From: Galerina marginata
Taxonomy: Eukaryota > Basidiomycota > Agaricomycetes > Agaricales > Galerinaceae
NCBI GenBank assembly: GCA_023014335.1
Contig: JAECYW010000012.1
Location: 496,001 to 560,000, forward strand
DNA length: 64,000 nt
Reading direction: 5' to 3'
Position numbers and translations under genes: made by a program. Positions 33,442-44,250 of this stretch are shown piece by piece. Numbering within the stretch: the stretch's first letter is position 1; the number at the start of each line of letters is the position of its first letter. The notes beneath the pieces were generated by a model. The model had not been told where the DNA came from, made no database searches, and saw only the letters and a program-made list of their open reading frames with translations.

Positions 33442-36263
33442 CTAGGTCGAAAACCCAAAAAACTTTCTGGCGCGTTCTGATAGCGTCAGTCGACGAGCTG
33501 GTGTCTTGGGTATGGGAACTACATTCGTCTTCGGTGTGTCGTCAAATGATTGGGGACGATTGTCATGTGCACCAACTTCAATTTCGACGTCAGAAATCCT
33601 CTGGGCACTTCCGATATTCTGCTTCTCGAGTTGGTCCAAACGAGTCCGCAAGGATGAGACTTCTTCCTTCAGGCGAAGCTTCTCTTCCGCTGCAGTTTGG
33701 CGCAACACGTCGAGTTCTTGTTTCAAGAGCTCGATCTGAGTTCCAAGCTCATTGATGGTCTTTGTTTGTTGTATGTCGCGAGATTTGGCAGTCTGAGAAC
33801 CGCATTGGACACAGTGGCTTTCGGGAGCAGGGGAGTACCGACGCTGGATGACTGGAAGGAGAATGGTTCCCCACACTTCTTCCGATTTCTTCGACAAGTC
33901 TATCTCGCCTCGAGTTTTCTCAAAGGGTGAGGTTTGAGGTATGTTCGAAAGGTCGATGGGTTTTGTGGAAATGAACAGCTTGAGGAATCCGACGTCCAGA
34001 TTTTGATCTTCTCTTAGAAAGTATGAGAACGGAGAAGAACCACCGCTACCGTAGCCAATGGTCAGTGTTCCACCGTTCGCTTTAAGGGGAACGTCAAGGG
34101 TATAACGTCCACTGGATGGCGGTTGATAGTACTCTCCTGTTTGGCGACGAAGGTAGGTGTGAGAGGGTCAATAACTGCACGAGTTGGCGAGGCTTACCGA
34201 TACTGAGATCACTATTGTCAAAATAAAAAAGGTATGGATAGAAATCGTACGGGCCGTTATTTGTCAGTTTGATGCCATAAGGAGAGTCTTCGTCGACCAC
34301 AAAATCCACCACGTTGTTTTTACACATATTGGGACCGCTCGTTGTCATGTCTGGCATTCCCGTCTCTTCGTCGAAGTTGAACTCAGAGGCGTCCAATTTA
34401 TAAAATTCCATCTGGATGCTGCTTGTTACGTTTGGATTGTTGTTGGTGAGGTTCAGCTTCCAGTAGTAGTGCGCAGCCGCTTTCATAATGGGAACCAGCT
34501 CCTCGATGGATGGCTCAACCCCATAATACATACGGTTGAAACCGTGTTGTGTTATCCGTTCGTCCTTGATCAGAAAGATCACTTTGTCGTTTTCCATTCT
34601 GAGTTCGAGGTGCGCATCCTGAGGTGTATCCACAAGGCTGATATTTTGCACGTATTCACGAGAATCTTGCGTCAGGGATAACCAAGCTTGATAGCAAGGA
34701 AACAAATTTTCGGACAAGGGAATATAGAACCGAATATCCACTCGATCGCCAGAGCTAGTTTGCATGGCAACAGACGACTTCGTTAGGGTGAAAGGTGTTT
34801 TTTCAGGAGAGACTTTCATAATCGCAGAAAAAGGCTTCAATGAATCGACAATTAAGGTCCCGACGGGCACTTCGGAAAAAGAATTTGTGTCCTTGTAAAC
34901 GACAAATTCAGCTCCATTGGCAATCCCATGTGCAGCGCCAGCGTCGAGGACAATTTCATTTTCTTCGAGTCTGAGGTTATAACACAGCCGTACAGGTTTG
35001 GAGACTTTGGCATCGAATAGGAACCTGCTTTGGTTGACTCCTTCGCATTGAGGATTTTGGCTAAAAAAAAAGTCAGCTTTGTTAGTTGACATCAAATAAA
35101 GTCTGAAGAGTAATAGTTTACCTCGGAATAGCATCCATATGTGTCAGGATGTCGCGATATCGGAGTTCATCTGGAGGTACAGATCGGAGGAGTTTGAGAA
35201 ACGCGGATGAGAAATTGCCGTGCTCCGTCGATTCCACTGAAAATTCTGACGAGCTACATGCCGCAATGAGAACATGTGAGCGTAAACCGCTGTGAAGAAA
35301 TCCGGGAGTGATAGAGGCTGCTCTCGAACCAACGTCCAAAATATCCTGGTCGAGACATTCTGAATCATGGGAGCTGGGCTCGATCTCTATCGAACGAACT
35401 CTAACATCCTCGTTGCCCCTCGTGCCAGAAGCTGAGTGACAGCAGTCGAATACAACAGTCTAACATTCCGCGGATTTAATCAAAGGGCTGGTCGATCGGT
35501 TTTAGACAATGAAAATAAGCTTACGATGTTATCTCCCTTTGATTCTGCGATCCTGGTAAGTAAGACACCGACTGTACGATCCGGAATGCCAGGAACCTCT
35601 TGCCCTGGGTGTACGCAGTAGTCTTGTGGGACCAACGCTTGGATCTTGGTCTCAGGGTTACCCGCCGGTCCTGGAATTTCACTACCGTGTCCAGCATAAA
35701 AAATAAAGATTGGGTCCCCTTTTTGGATGCGAGGGTCGCGCTCGAGGCTAGTGAGTGCTTCGATAATAGCAGAGCGTGAGGCCGATTTGTTCAGCAATGT
35801 TCGAATCTGACTGGTCGGAACTTCCAGATAATTTTCGAGGAATTCTTTGAAATTAAGAGCGTCCGATACAGCGCAGCGTAGGGATCGGACATTCGCGTAG
35901 AAATCAATTCCTATGAGGAGAGCAAAAAGGCGGGGTTTGGGACTGAGAAGAGTATCTCATTAGATGATGGCCAGGAGAACGGAAACAAAGGAATAGAAAA
36001 CACCTCGCCACCCTTATTGGGGAAAGAAACGATTGCGTCCTGGAATAGCCCTTTCGACAACGAATGGTTGGACAAAGCAGGAGGGCACGTACGAATCTGA
36101 AACCTTGGCGCGAAACAGCTTCCTAAGTCCGGTGCAACCCAACGTTGGCAGTAAGTTGGCATATAATAAGATTATGGAAACCCAGTACTCACTGCCAGAA
36201 CTGCCTGCGTTCCTCAGACGTGATGGAACTATTGGCTTTGGAGAGAATGGTCGCGTTTGTCAT
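33442..36263 (-). CDS. Caspase-like protease with C-terminal coiled coil, member E
   Basis: About 794 residues; exons 36263-36193, 35942-35525, 35459-35122, 35060-34198, 34136-33442 sum to whole codons. No ATG precedes the p20 block in its own exon. The inferred leader MTNATILSKANSSITSEERR ends at a gtgagt donor, with a 250-nt intron whose phase matches its paralogues. The catalytic His is in FIFYAGHGSE; the Cys is in TVVFDCCHSASGTRG. Then LIAACSSSEFSVE, NPQCEGVNQSR, AGAAHGIANGAEF, YGIKLTNNGPYDFYPYLFYF, GGTLTIGYGSGG and GFLKLFISTKPIDLS. After LPVIQRRYSPAPES comes a tail of about 125 residues absent from A-D and F: one CVQC pair, a heptad-type coiled coil (TINELGTQIELLKQELDVLR onward) and a basic end ERARKFFGFST. 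The tail suggests oligomerisation or partner docking (inference). Confidence 0.9.
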
Positions 36264-36740
36264 TGCGGGAGAATGACTTCATATATGCCTACGAACCATT
36301 GACCAGTTATACTGCATGCCACGCGATTGACAGCCTGGATGTGGCATACGTACATGCTTTTGCCCTGATCAAGGGATGCTGCAACTTTACTAAAGACACT
36401 GCCAAAACCTTGACTAGTTTGATTCCTCAGGCTTGATGCGTGATTCAACCTAAATTAGGTTTGAAGTTTGAAGCCCCATGATCGAGGATAAACCATGGCC
36501 GGGTGGCATTCTTCAAGTTTGCTTCGAAGACGGTAGTCGAGTTTTGAGATGAGAGCTTTTTCCATGAGCTTTTGTCGTTTTATTTATCAAAAATGCAGGT
36601 TGTTTAAATCCTCTCCTGGGACCTGCCCTGATGGTAATTACGTACTTTAATAATTTCAACGCCATGTGTTAGTCATAACCATGAAATTATTAATAAACAA
36701 ATGAGTCGTGCCAACCACTTCTCTTACCTGCTCCAGCATC
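36264..36740. other. Divergent promoter region between E and the otubain gene
   Basis: Short intergenic stretch between genes transcribed away from each other. No coding content or repeat recognised. Confidence 0.6.
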
Positions 36741-38216
36741 ATGGTTGATACGCCCCGAACTCCTTTAACACCTCGTTAGCGATTTTTCTTACCTTATTCG
36801 ACAACTGCCTAACGACATACAGAGAACCTTAGAAGGCCCAAAGAATTGCCACTGGAATCCGATTGCGAAGATGAACTGCCACCATTAGAATTGCCATCTG
36901 CGAACACATTGCTGAATTTTCCAAGTGAAGGTGGGAGGGCTTGTGGTTAATTTCCTCAGAGGAAGTACTCATGCCCTTCATACGAGCAGAGTTCTCCGAT
37001 CTCACGCCTGCTCAACTTTATGAGATGAACCAGGTGTGCTTTTTGTCGTATGAAACGCCATCATGGACTGACCAGTTATACTGATTCTTTAGCAACTTTT
37101 GAATGATAGCGTCCCGACACGTCCTCTTATCGATGCACTAGCGCCCATGTCCACCCTCAGATCCGAGTATGAAAATGGATCACCTTCGTTCTTGAAACAG
37201 ATTGACTGGCTTACGAACAACGGGTTCGATCGCGTGCGAAGGACAAGAGGTTCGCTAACTGATCATATCACATCGTCTTTCACATCGAATGACATGTCCT
37301 ATTCTCGACTAGGTGATGGTGATTGTTTCTACAGATGTGAAGTTGCTTCGTTTTACTCTTATCGCTGCCTCTAACCTTGCCTAGTACCCTTTCAGCTCTC
37401 GGATTCGCATACATAGAAAGCACTATTAATAATCCGGAACGCGACTTCGCTGTGGCCAGCAGCCTTTCGGTCCTGTCAAGCACAAAGGAAACACTTGACA
37501 AGGCCGGCATCGAAAAGCTCGTGTATGAAGATTTTTACGACGATTTCACTTCATTAATTGAAAGCATCACGAAGCCTGGTGCAGATGGACTCGTTTTGAA
37601 CAGCGAACGCCTATTGCAAGCTTTTCAGCAGGCTGAAAGTTCGTTACCTGCTTCAGTGGCCTTGAGATATTTTATAATACTTATTTGCTATAGTCTCCAA
37701 CTCGATCGTTATTTATCTGAGATTCCTGACGGTCAGTATTTTTTGTTTGTCTATCTGCCAATTTGAAATTAATTACACGATGGTCTTGCAGTCCGCTCAA
37801 ATTCGTCTCAACCGGGAAGCATACGAAGGTTTCCTCGTTCATCCAGATACCAAAGAACCCATGGACGTTGATTCCTTTTGTGCAAATGTCGTACAGGCCA
37901 TGGGGAAGGAAGCAGGTATGCTGAAGCAATGTTCATCTCCGCTTGACTGAACTCTTTATTCCTTCCAAGACAATGTTGAAATCGAGGCGTTATGTCGAGC
38001 CTTGCAGCTTAATGTCGAGTTGGCATATCTCAATGGAGTCAGAACGGACGGTGTGGATTTCATCAAATTCGAGAACGATTCGAATAATGGTGCTCCTCCT
38101 CTGGTGTTGCTATATCGGTACGTCGGTCCAATGTTGCAACTTTGTCTCGCAGCTAATCTTAAACTTGCTTCTTAAGTCCTGGGCACTATGACATTCTCGT
38201 TAAGCGTTCTACATAA
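36741..38216 (+). CDS. Otubain-type deubiquitinase (peptidase C65)
   Basis: Cysteine protease that removes ubiquitin; otubains prefer Lys48 chains and can also block E2 enzymes. ATG 36741 gives MVDTPRTPLTP, with an intron joining QNLRRPKELPLES and an acidic leader. Then FSDLTPAQLYEMNQ, a Pro-rich helix region, and the catalytic Asp and Cys in RTRGDGDCFYR, spliced through introns near 37250-37310 and 37336-37396 to SLGFAYIES. The middle contains QAFQQAESSLPASVALRYF and MDVDSFCANVVQAMGKEAD, and VELAYLNGVRTDGVDFI. The catalytic His is in RPGHYDILVKRST at the end. The triad is complete, and length, about 340 residues, is normal for the family. Divergent from caspase-like E, so regulation could be shared, though ubiquitin editing may simply be a housekeeping role. 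Confidence 0.9.
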
Positions 38217-39222
38217 CATTACCTTCGCCTAATCAAGAGCAATTCAATGTATATCACCTGTACAGTATGTATATCTTGTCTGATGATTTCAGTGAATTGA
38301 GATGATATCCACCGTCATTTGACCGCTTGACGGTCCAGCACTGGCATATCCAATTGCAATGATTTGAAGACCTGACATCCTGTGACTAAAGATGCTGAAA
38401 TGTGCGAGCAGTATATGTAATAAGGGAAGACATTTTCAGTGTCTCTCGAACTGGCTGGTTCTGTAGGGAGCATCGTCAGTATAATAACTCCTTCCTCTCC
38501 TCCTCCTAGAATGAATTCAGGTTACTGAGTGCGGCAAACACGAGGTTTTATATATTCAACAAAAAAATTTGGTTGACCTGAAGTCGACTTGCAGCTGGAC
38601 CGTTTGCCCACATGTGGGGGAATATATTCTTGGGCGAGAATTTCTCACCGTTGTTTTCTCTTACATTTTGCTCATGTTGGTCGCTTACCAGGTGTCATCA
38701 GTCTAGACGTCAGGCTCTGTGAACCTACTTCAATGTACCAGGCCGCATTTCCTCCAGTTCAGCAGCTTCAGCTTTGGAAGGCCTTCTAGGGTGACCACAG
38801 GATTTCAACTGGAACTTTGGCCCAGATTCAAGTTTTGGTGCTGTTCCGATAACGATTCCGTTATCCAGCAATATTTCCGGTTCTCAGACTTATCTTTCGC
38901 AAATGCTCTAAATTTGGATCGCAAGTCACTGGTTGACTCTTCTTATCCCCTTTCCCGTATTTTTTGGTGGATAGAGGGATTTTGGGATGACGGGGGTCTC
39001 GTGCACACTTCAACTAGGCAGTCAGTGCGCTATCATTGGCTCACTGTGCTATCATTATCTCGCGGGTATCAACCGATGCCCAACACTTATCTCCACCCCC
39101 AGCATATCTAATAATGTAGGACCGGTGGGAATGGACGCCGCTTCCAGGTTCTAACCGACGCCAGAACCTCCTACTCAGCTCCACGGGTGGTGTGGTTCAT
39201 ACCTTGCCCTCTTACCTCCAGG
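38217..39222. other. Intergenic region, no gene recognised
   Basis: Upstream of the permease. ORFs at 38589-38789 and 38719-39111 lack known motifs and overlap in different frames. A short direct repeat (gctatcatt) occurs near 39030-39056. Confidence 0.45.
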
Positions 39223-41536
39223 ATGTCTTCTACAGAGGCCCACATTTCCAGAAAAGATGCAATAAGGCTACAGGACGAGGCGCTCCTTGCGCAACTGGGT
39301 TACAAGCAGGAGTTTAAGAGAGCATTTAGACCTCTTGAGGTGAGTGCGGCATATTTGCCGCATCTTTTTTCTAGTGCGTGGGCTGACAGACGACAAATGT
39401 CAATGTTATTAGGTCTTTGGGATCGCATTTTCGATCATTGGACTGCTGCCATCAATAGCGTCGGTCTTATTTTATGCGATTCCTAATGGAGGGGGTCCGG
39501 CCATGGTTTGGGGAGTAAGTGTTGCGTTGCTTGAGGCACTCGCGAAGGGTTTCTGATGACATCTGCAGTGGTTAGTCGCCAGTATATTCATCTTGTTCGT
39601 TGGCATTGCCATGGCCGAGCTAGCATCAGCTGCTCCAACTTCTGGTGGGGTAAGTCGTCTATATATACTCATTTTTTTGGATTTATTATCAACATCATAC
39701 CACTTAGCTGTACTTTTGGACGTACTCCCTCTCGTCTCCTCGGTGGAGAAATGTGTTATGTTGGTCTGTTGGATGTGCGTGTTTTTCCGCCCCATGTATT
39801 GAGCCTGTCCTTATGTTCGAATGACAGACGCGAACACAATCGGGTCGATTGCTTCAGTCGCATCCATCGACTGGGGATGTGCTGTTCAAGTAATGGCTGC
39901 CGCTAATATCGGCTCCAACGGTGTTTTTGAACCGACATCGGCGCAACTTTTGTAATGGCTTTCTTTGATAGGTGTTCGGTTTGATCTTGCTGACTCTCAT
40001 CAGTGGTGTTTATGCAGCCATCGTCATATCTCATGCAGTGATCTGCTGTCTTGGGACCACCATTCTGGCGCGCCTGCAGACCTTCTACGTTATCCTGAAT
40101 GTTTTGTGAGTTATTTGGCAACATTTCCGTCTCACGATCTGATGATGCTGATTCTAGGTTGTGTTTGGCAATTATCATTGGGCTTCCCGCCGCCACTCCA
40201 TCAGAATTCAGGAATTCCGCAAAGGTGGCCCTCTGGGATTTCTATAACGGTATTTAATGTCTTTCTCCTGAACTGGTCTCTGAATATAATCTTTCGCCTT
40301 TATTTAGTGAATGGATGGCCAAACGGATATGCTTTCATCCTGAGCTTTTTGGCTCCTTTGTGGACAATATGTGCGTATTGCGCTCCTTTTTGTAAAAGCC
40401 AGAGGGTCCTGATCGTTTCGCTCAGGTTCGTTTGACTCCAGCGTGCATATTAGCGAAGAAGCTTCTAACGCCGCAGTTGCTGTCCCGTGGGCCATCGTGA
40501 GTGCGATCGGTATTGCTGGTGTCCTTGGTTGGGGTGCGTAGCTTGCCCGGATCTTAATTTTGGCCTTGGACTCAAGCACGTTCACTTGCAGCAATCAATA
40601 TGTCACTGGCGTTTTGCATGGGAAGCGACTTACAGTCGCTTGTTGATAGCGATCAGCCTATGGCCCAGATATTTTTCAATAGCTTTGGGCAAAAGGCGAC
40701 ACTTGCTATCTGGTCGTTTGTTGTCATTGTTCAGTCAGTGAATTTATCTTCAGCTGGTTTTCCGGAACAAAGCTTACATACTGGAACAGATATATGATGG
40801 GGTCTAGCATGGTATGCATTTTCTATCACAACCGAAAACCGTCTGAACGAAACTTCAGCTCCTCGCGGCAAGCCGTCAAACGTTTGCCTTCAGCCGTGAT
40901 TCAGGTATGTATTCTTTCTGTGTAAATTGAATCTTTACCAACAATACCAGCCCTTCCCTTCTCCAAGTGGTTATACTCCATGAACAGCTACACAAAGACT
41001 CCGGTGAACACTGTGTGGTATGACGCGATACTCTCGATTGCTCTGGGGTTATTGGTGTTTGCCGGACCACAAGCTATCAATGCTGTATTTGCATTATCGG
41101 TTGTCGGATTGTACTTTGCGTATGCCGTCCCGATTGCTGCTCGATTCCTGGGTGACAATGATTTCAAACCTGGTCCATTTTACTGTGGTGTTTTGGTACG
41201 CCATTTGCCTCGTGTTTACATGTCATCATGCCTGGTGTTGATATTATTTTACAGAGCATGCCTATCGGAGTCACTGCTGTGCTCTTCATGGGATTCATGA
41301 GTACCGTCTTCCTATTCCCAACTTCGCCTCAGACGAGCGTTGAAGACATGAACTACACCATTGCTGTGTTCGGAGGAGTGATGGCTCTTTCTCTTTTTTA
41401 CTATTATCTGCCCAAATATGGTGGCAAGCATTGGTTTACGGGGCCCGTGGCCAATATCGCCGTATCAGATTCTCCGACTGCCTCGTTTGACGGAACCAAG
41501 AAGGACAATATTCGGGTCGATATGAAGGAAGCTTGA
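39223..41536 (+). CDS. Amino-acid/GABA/choline permease, APC superfamily
   Basis: Plasma-membrane transporter with about 12 predicted membrane segments in the fungal GABA/choline (Uga4/Hnm1/Bat) group. ATG 39223 gives MSSTEAHISRKD and a cytosolic leader ending YKQEFKRAFRPLEVFGIAFS, the family's conserved entry into TM1. Later exons give GGPAMVWGWLVASIFILF, MAELASAAPTSGGLYFWTY, RWRNVLCWLVGYANTIGSIA and IDWGCAVQVMAAANIG. AINMSLAFCMGSDLQSLV, ASRQTFAFSRDSALPFSKWL and KTPVNTVWYDAILSIALG then lead to the final pair of TM helices and a hydrophilic tail ending VDMKEA. More than ten short introns. One of them (about 40740-40793) is needed to join FVVIVQ to YMMGSSM. The middle exons (40100-40500) are less secure. 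Confidence 0.87.
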
Positions 41537-41659
41537 GTGTAGTTCGGATTCCGAGTTGTATGTCATAGATTAGCGGAAATGAAATCGATGCGTTACGTCA
41601 CGCGTGAATTGAAATGTGGTTGTCACACTTGCCTCCTCGGTTCTTGTCCTCTTACTCTC

Positions 41660-42591
41660 ATGGCCTCCATCCTCTATCGCCAGTACCTAGGTGAATCTGA
41701 CCTCCCACATATTATGGCGCTCGTCCAGAGCGAGCTCAGTGAGCCATATGTCATATACACCTTCCGCTACTTCCTCCATCAATGGTGAGCAGCCGGTGTC
41801 GTGTGATCACCGAATATTGCCAATGCTGACTGGCTTCCGCACCTTCCAGGCCTCATCTTTCATTTCTGGTAAGTCTTCTCGTTTCTGAGAAGATTTTCAC
41901 CCGCTAATTGACCCCGCACATGCTTGTAGGCTTACCCTTCCGACTCCGACGGCGAAGAGCCCATCGGCGTCATTGTGTGCAAGCAGAGTATGCACAACGA
42001 CTTAGCGAACAGGGGATACATTGCGATGTTGAGCGTGGACAAGAAGTGGCGTAAACGTGGCATAGGTCAGTCCCGATTTCCACCCTCTTTTCCTTCCTCA
42101 CAGGATCTCTTAGATTTGGGAAAACCACCTTTGGTGCGGACCTCTTTTTGTTTTCTTTCTGAATTATAGCTAGCGCACTCGTTCAAAACTCGATTCAAGC
42201 GATGAAGGAAGACGGTGTTGATGAGGTAAGTAGCGTTTGGCGTTTAGTTTCTGATACCGAACTGATTTTCCTTGTCTTCTTTTTCCTCTTTTTCCTTATG
42301 CATCTGTGTTTTCAACAGGTCGTTCTCGAAACCGAATACGACAACTTTGCTGCGCTGTCGCTGTATGAATCCTTAGGGTTCATCCGGGAAAAGCGGCTTT
42401 ATCGCTTCTACTTGAACGGAAAGGACGCGTTCAGGCTTGTGCTCGCCGTTCCTCCACCCGAAGACGACGGAGACGGCGACAGCACCCCACCGACCCAATC
42501 TTCCCTCTCCAGACGACATCGGCGCGCCCCTTATCGTGCTATTCGCGTGTCTCCATATTCCGACGACGAAGACGAGGAGTCGTCCCGTTGA
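41660..42591 (+). CDS. NAA30: N-alpha-acetyltransferase NatC catalytic subunit (MAK3/NAA30)
   Basis: GNAT-fold enzyme that acetylates N termini starting Met-Leu, Met-Ile, Met-Phe or Met-Trp, on the ribosome with NAA35 and NAA38. ATG 41660 gives [19 protein letters not shown], then [18 protein letters not shown] and HLSFLAYP across two introns, [27 protein letters not shown] with the acetyl-CoA R-x-x-G-x-G/A loop, [20 protein letters not shown], and [19 protein letters not shown]. It then has the family's substrate-pocket ending [20 protein letters not shown] Pro/Asp/Arg-rich tail of about 45 residues follows, longer than in yeast Mak3. Only 123 bp separate it from the permease stop. Confidence 0.92.
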
Positions 42592-43363
42592 TTACCTTTT
42601 ATCATCTTTTTAGCCGCCCCTCCTCAGCTCCCACGACACAATTGTTCCACAATGGGTTCTGATTGTATCTCCTTTTCTTGTACATAATCTCTTTGTTACT
42701 GTCTCTGTTTACCATAGCCTATCAGTGTTGTATTGTTGTGTATACCTTAGTCCTGTAATATCATTGTCACCACCACTCTCAAGCTTCTCTAGATCGATCA
42801 CTGTTAGATTCTAAACATTTAAGCGCTTCATACCAGTCTTCAAAAATATTCGAAGTTCAAATTCTGAATACGGCCTTTAAGGCCGGATCGAACACCGGGA
42901 ATATTTTTTATGGCAGCATCATGTAATATAACGACGACTCGGAGTAACGACGAGGCAACTTGAGTGTTCCTTCCCATCCACGACCGATACCGACATGGGT
43001 GATGGCACCACAGTGGCACCACATTCCCCTTGCCTGTCAGCCATACCCTTCCCGTGAGGTCCCCATGAGGATGCGGCTGTGAGGTGAACTCTGCCACATA
43101 CAGCGTTGTTGTCCACTCCTTCATCCGTCGTTGAATCTTCCCCATCAATGACACAACACCCTCGATCGGCCATGACACTGCTGTTGTCAACTCGTGGAAT
43201 ACTAGTCCGGATGCTTTGGGGAGATGAGGATATAATAATCATAGGAAGGAGTTTTACGCAAAATTTTCACCGAGAGAAAGGTCTGTTGAAGCATCGCTAT
43301 ACTTTACCTTCAGCCACTCAGCACTTTCTACTTAACTCTGATGAAAGATATGCCCCGCCCTCG
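42592..43363. other. 3' flank of NAA30 and intergenic region
   Basis: T-rich probable 3' UTR, then unassigned sequence with no recognised gene. Confidence 0.5.
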
Positions 43364-44250
43364 AAATGCCATGCCAGGACCTCGCGAACCAGTCATCAAC
43401 GACGTCATGGCTGTACTCTATGGCTCAGCTGCAGCGCTGGCGCAGGAAAGTCGGCGATCGTTCCTTGTATCGCCGAATGCTGTTCAGGCCTAGTTTCTTC
43501 TTCTCTGAGTCCTGACAGCGCCTGGTCGCAGTGATACCTCTCATTCTTTCCCGTTCAGTCAAGGTACAGCCAGAAGAATGGTCCTCCAGCACTTCTCAAA
43601 GCTAAGCCCATTTCAGGTGGCAAACATGAAACACCTCCCAGAATGAGGCGACGTTCATGCTCCTAGTCGACCAGAACCGGAAATCTGTGATGCTTCAACG
43701 ACGCCGAAATGGTTTCGTTGACGCGCCGATGCGTCTGGGACTACCTGATGTGGATATTCATCACTTTCTGACATCGAAGTTCGAAGCCACCAAGAAAAGA
43801 GATCTCTCCACCTAGATCTCCCGGTCCCCGTTCCATTGCCAACGAGTCGGAAATATTTTAAGTGACGAAATTCGTCCAATCTCCTCGCCATTGGTCAACC
43901 GGGAGACTAAATAAACGTCATATGATGAAAATTTAGCACGCAAACTCTATTTCAGAGCTGGACGCTTCATGGATATTTGCCCCTACCAACGATGTAAACC
44001 AGTTCTGCATGTCTTCACTTTGTCTTTGCTATAACCCCAGGCAAATTGTTCGCCAGATGTCCATGGGTTCTATCGAGACATCTTTAGAGTATGTAGCAAC
44101 CTGGGAATTGGCAGATCATGTTGGCAGATCTTCACTTGGCTTTATTCGTTCTATTCCCAGAGTCTCAGGAACGTGGTCTTCAGATGCATCCTTCAAGGCA
44201 TCCTTGGGAGATTTTTTGATGGATAGGTCACTCTCAGCCAAACCCTTTGT
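43364..44250 (+). pseudogene. Decayed NACHT-domain NLR fragment
   Basis: Around 43364-43470 the plus strand reads CHARTSRTSHQRRHG then LWLSCSAGAGKSAI and IAECC, the Walker A block of fungal NACHT proteins (usually WLYGPAGAGKSAI...IAE). Directly after, a different frame gives SFFFSES, a stop, then RLVAVIPLIL, matching the following FFFSR and RL(I/V)A positions of that family, so at least one frameshift and one stop are present. At about 44170-44240, ASLGDFLMDRSLSAKPF matches the conserved HASFxDFLxDxxRSGxFF block that ends the NACHT region. The spacing is shorter than usual, suggesting internal deletion. No repeat domain is recognisable. It sits between caspase-like genes E and F. Confidence 0.6.

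Noticed and set aside
34184..34681. 165-codon plus-strand ORF
   Set aside because: Antisense to exon 4 of caspase-like E; no motif of its own.
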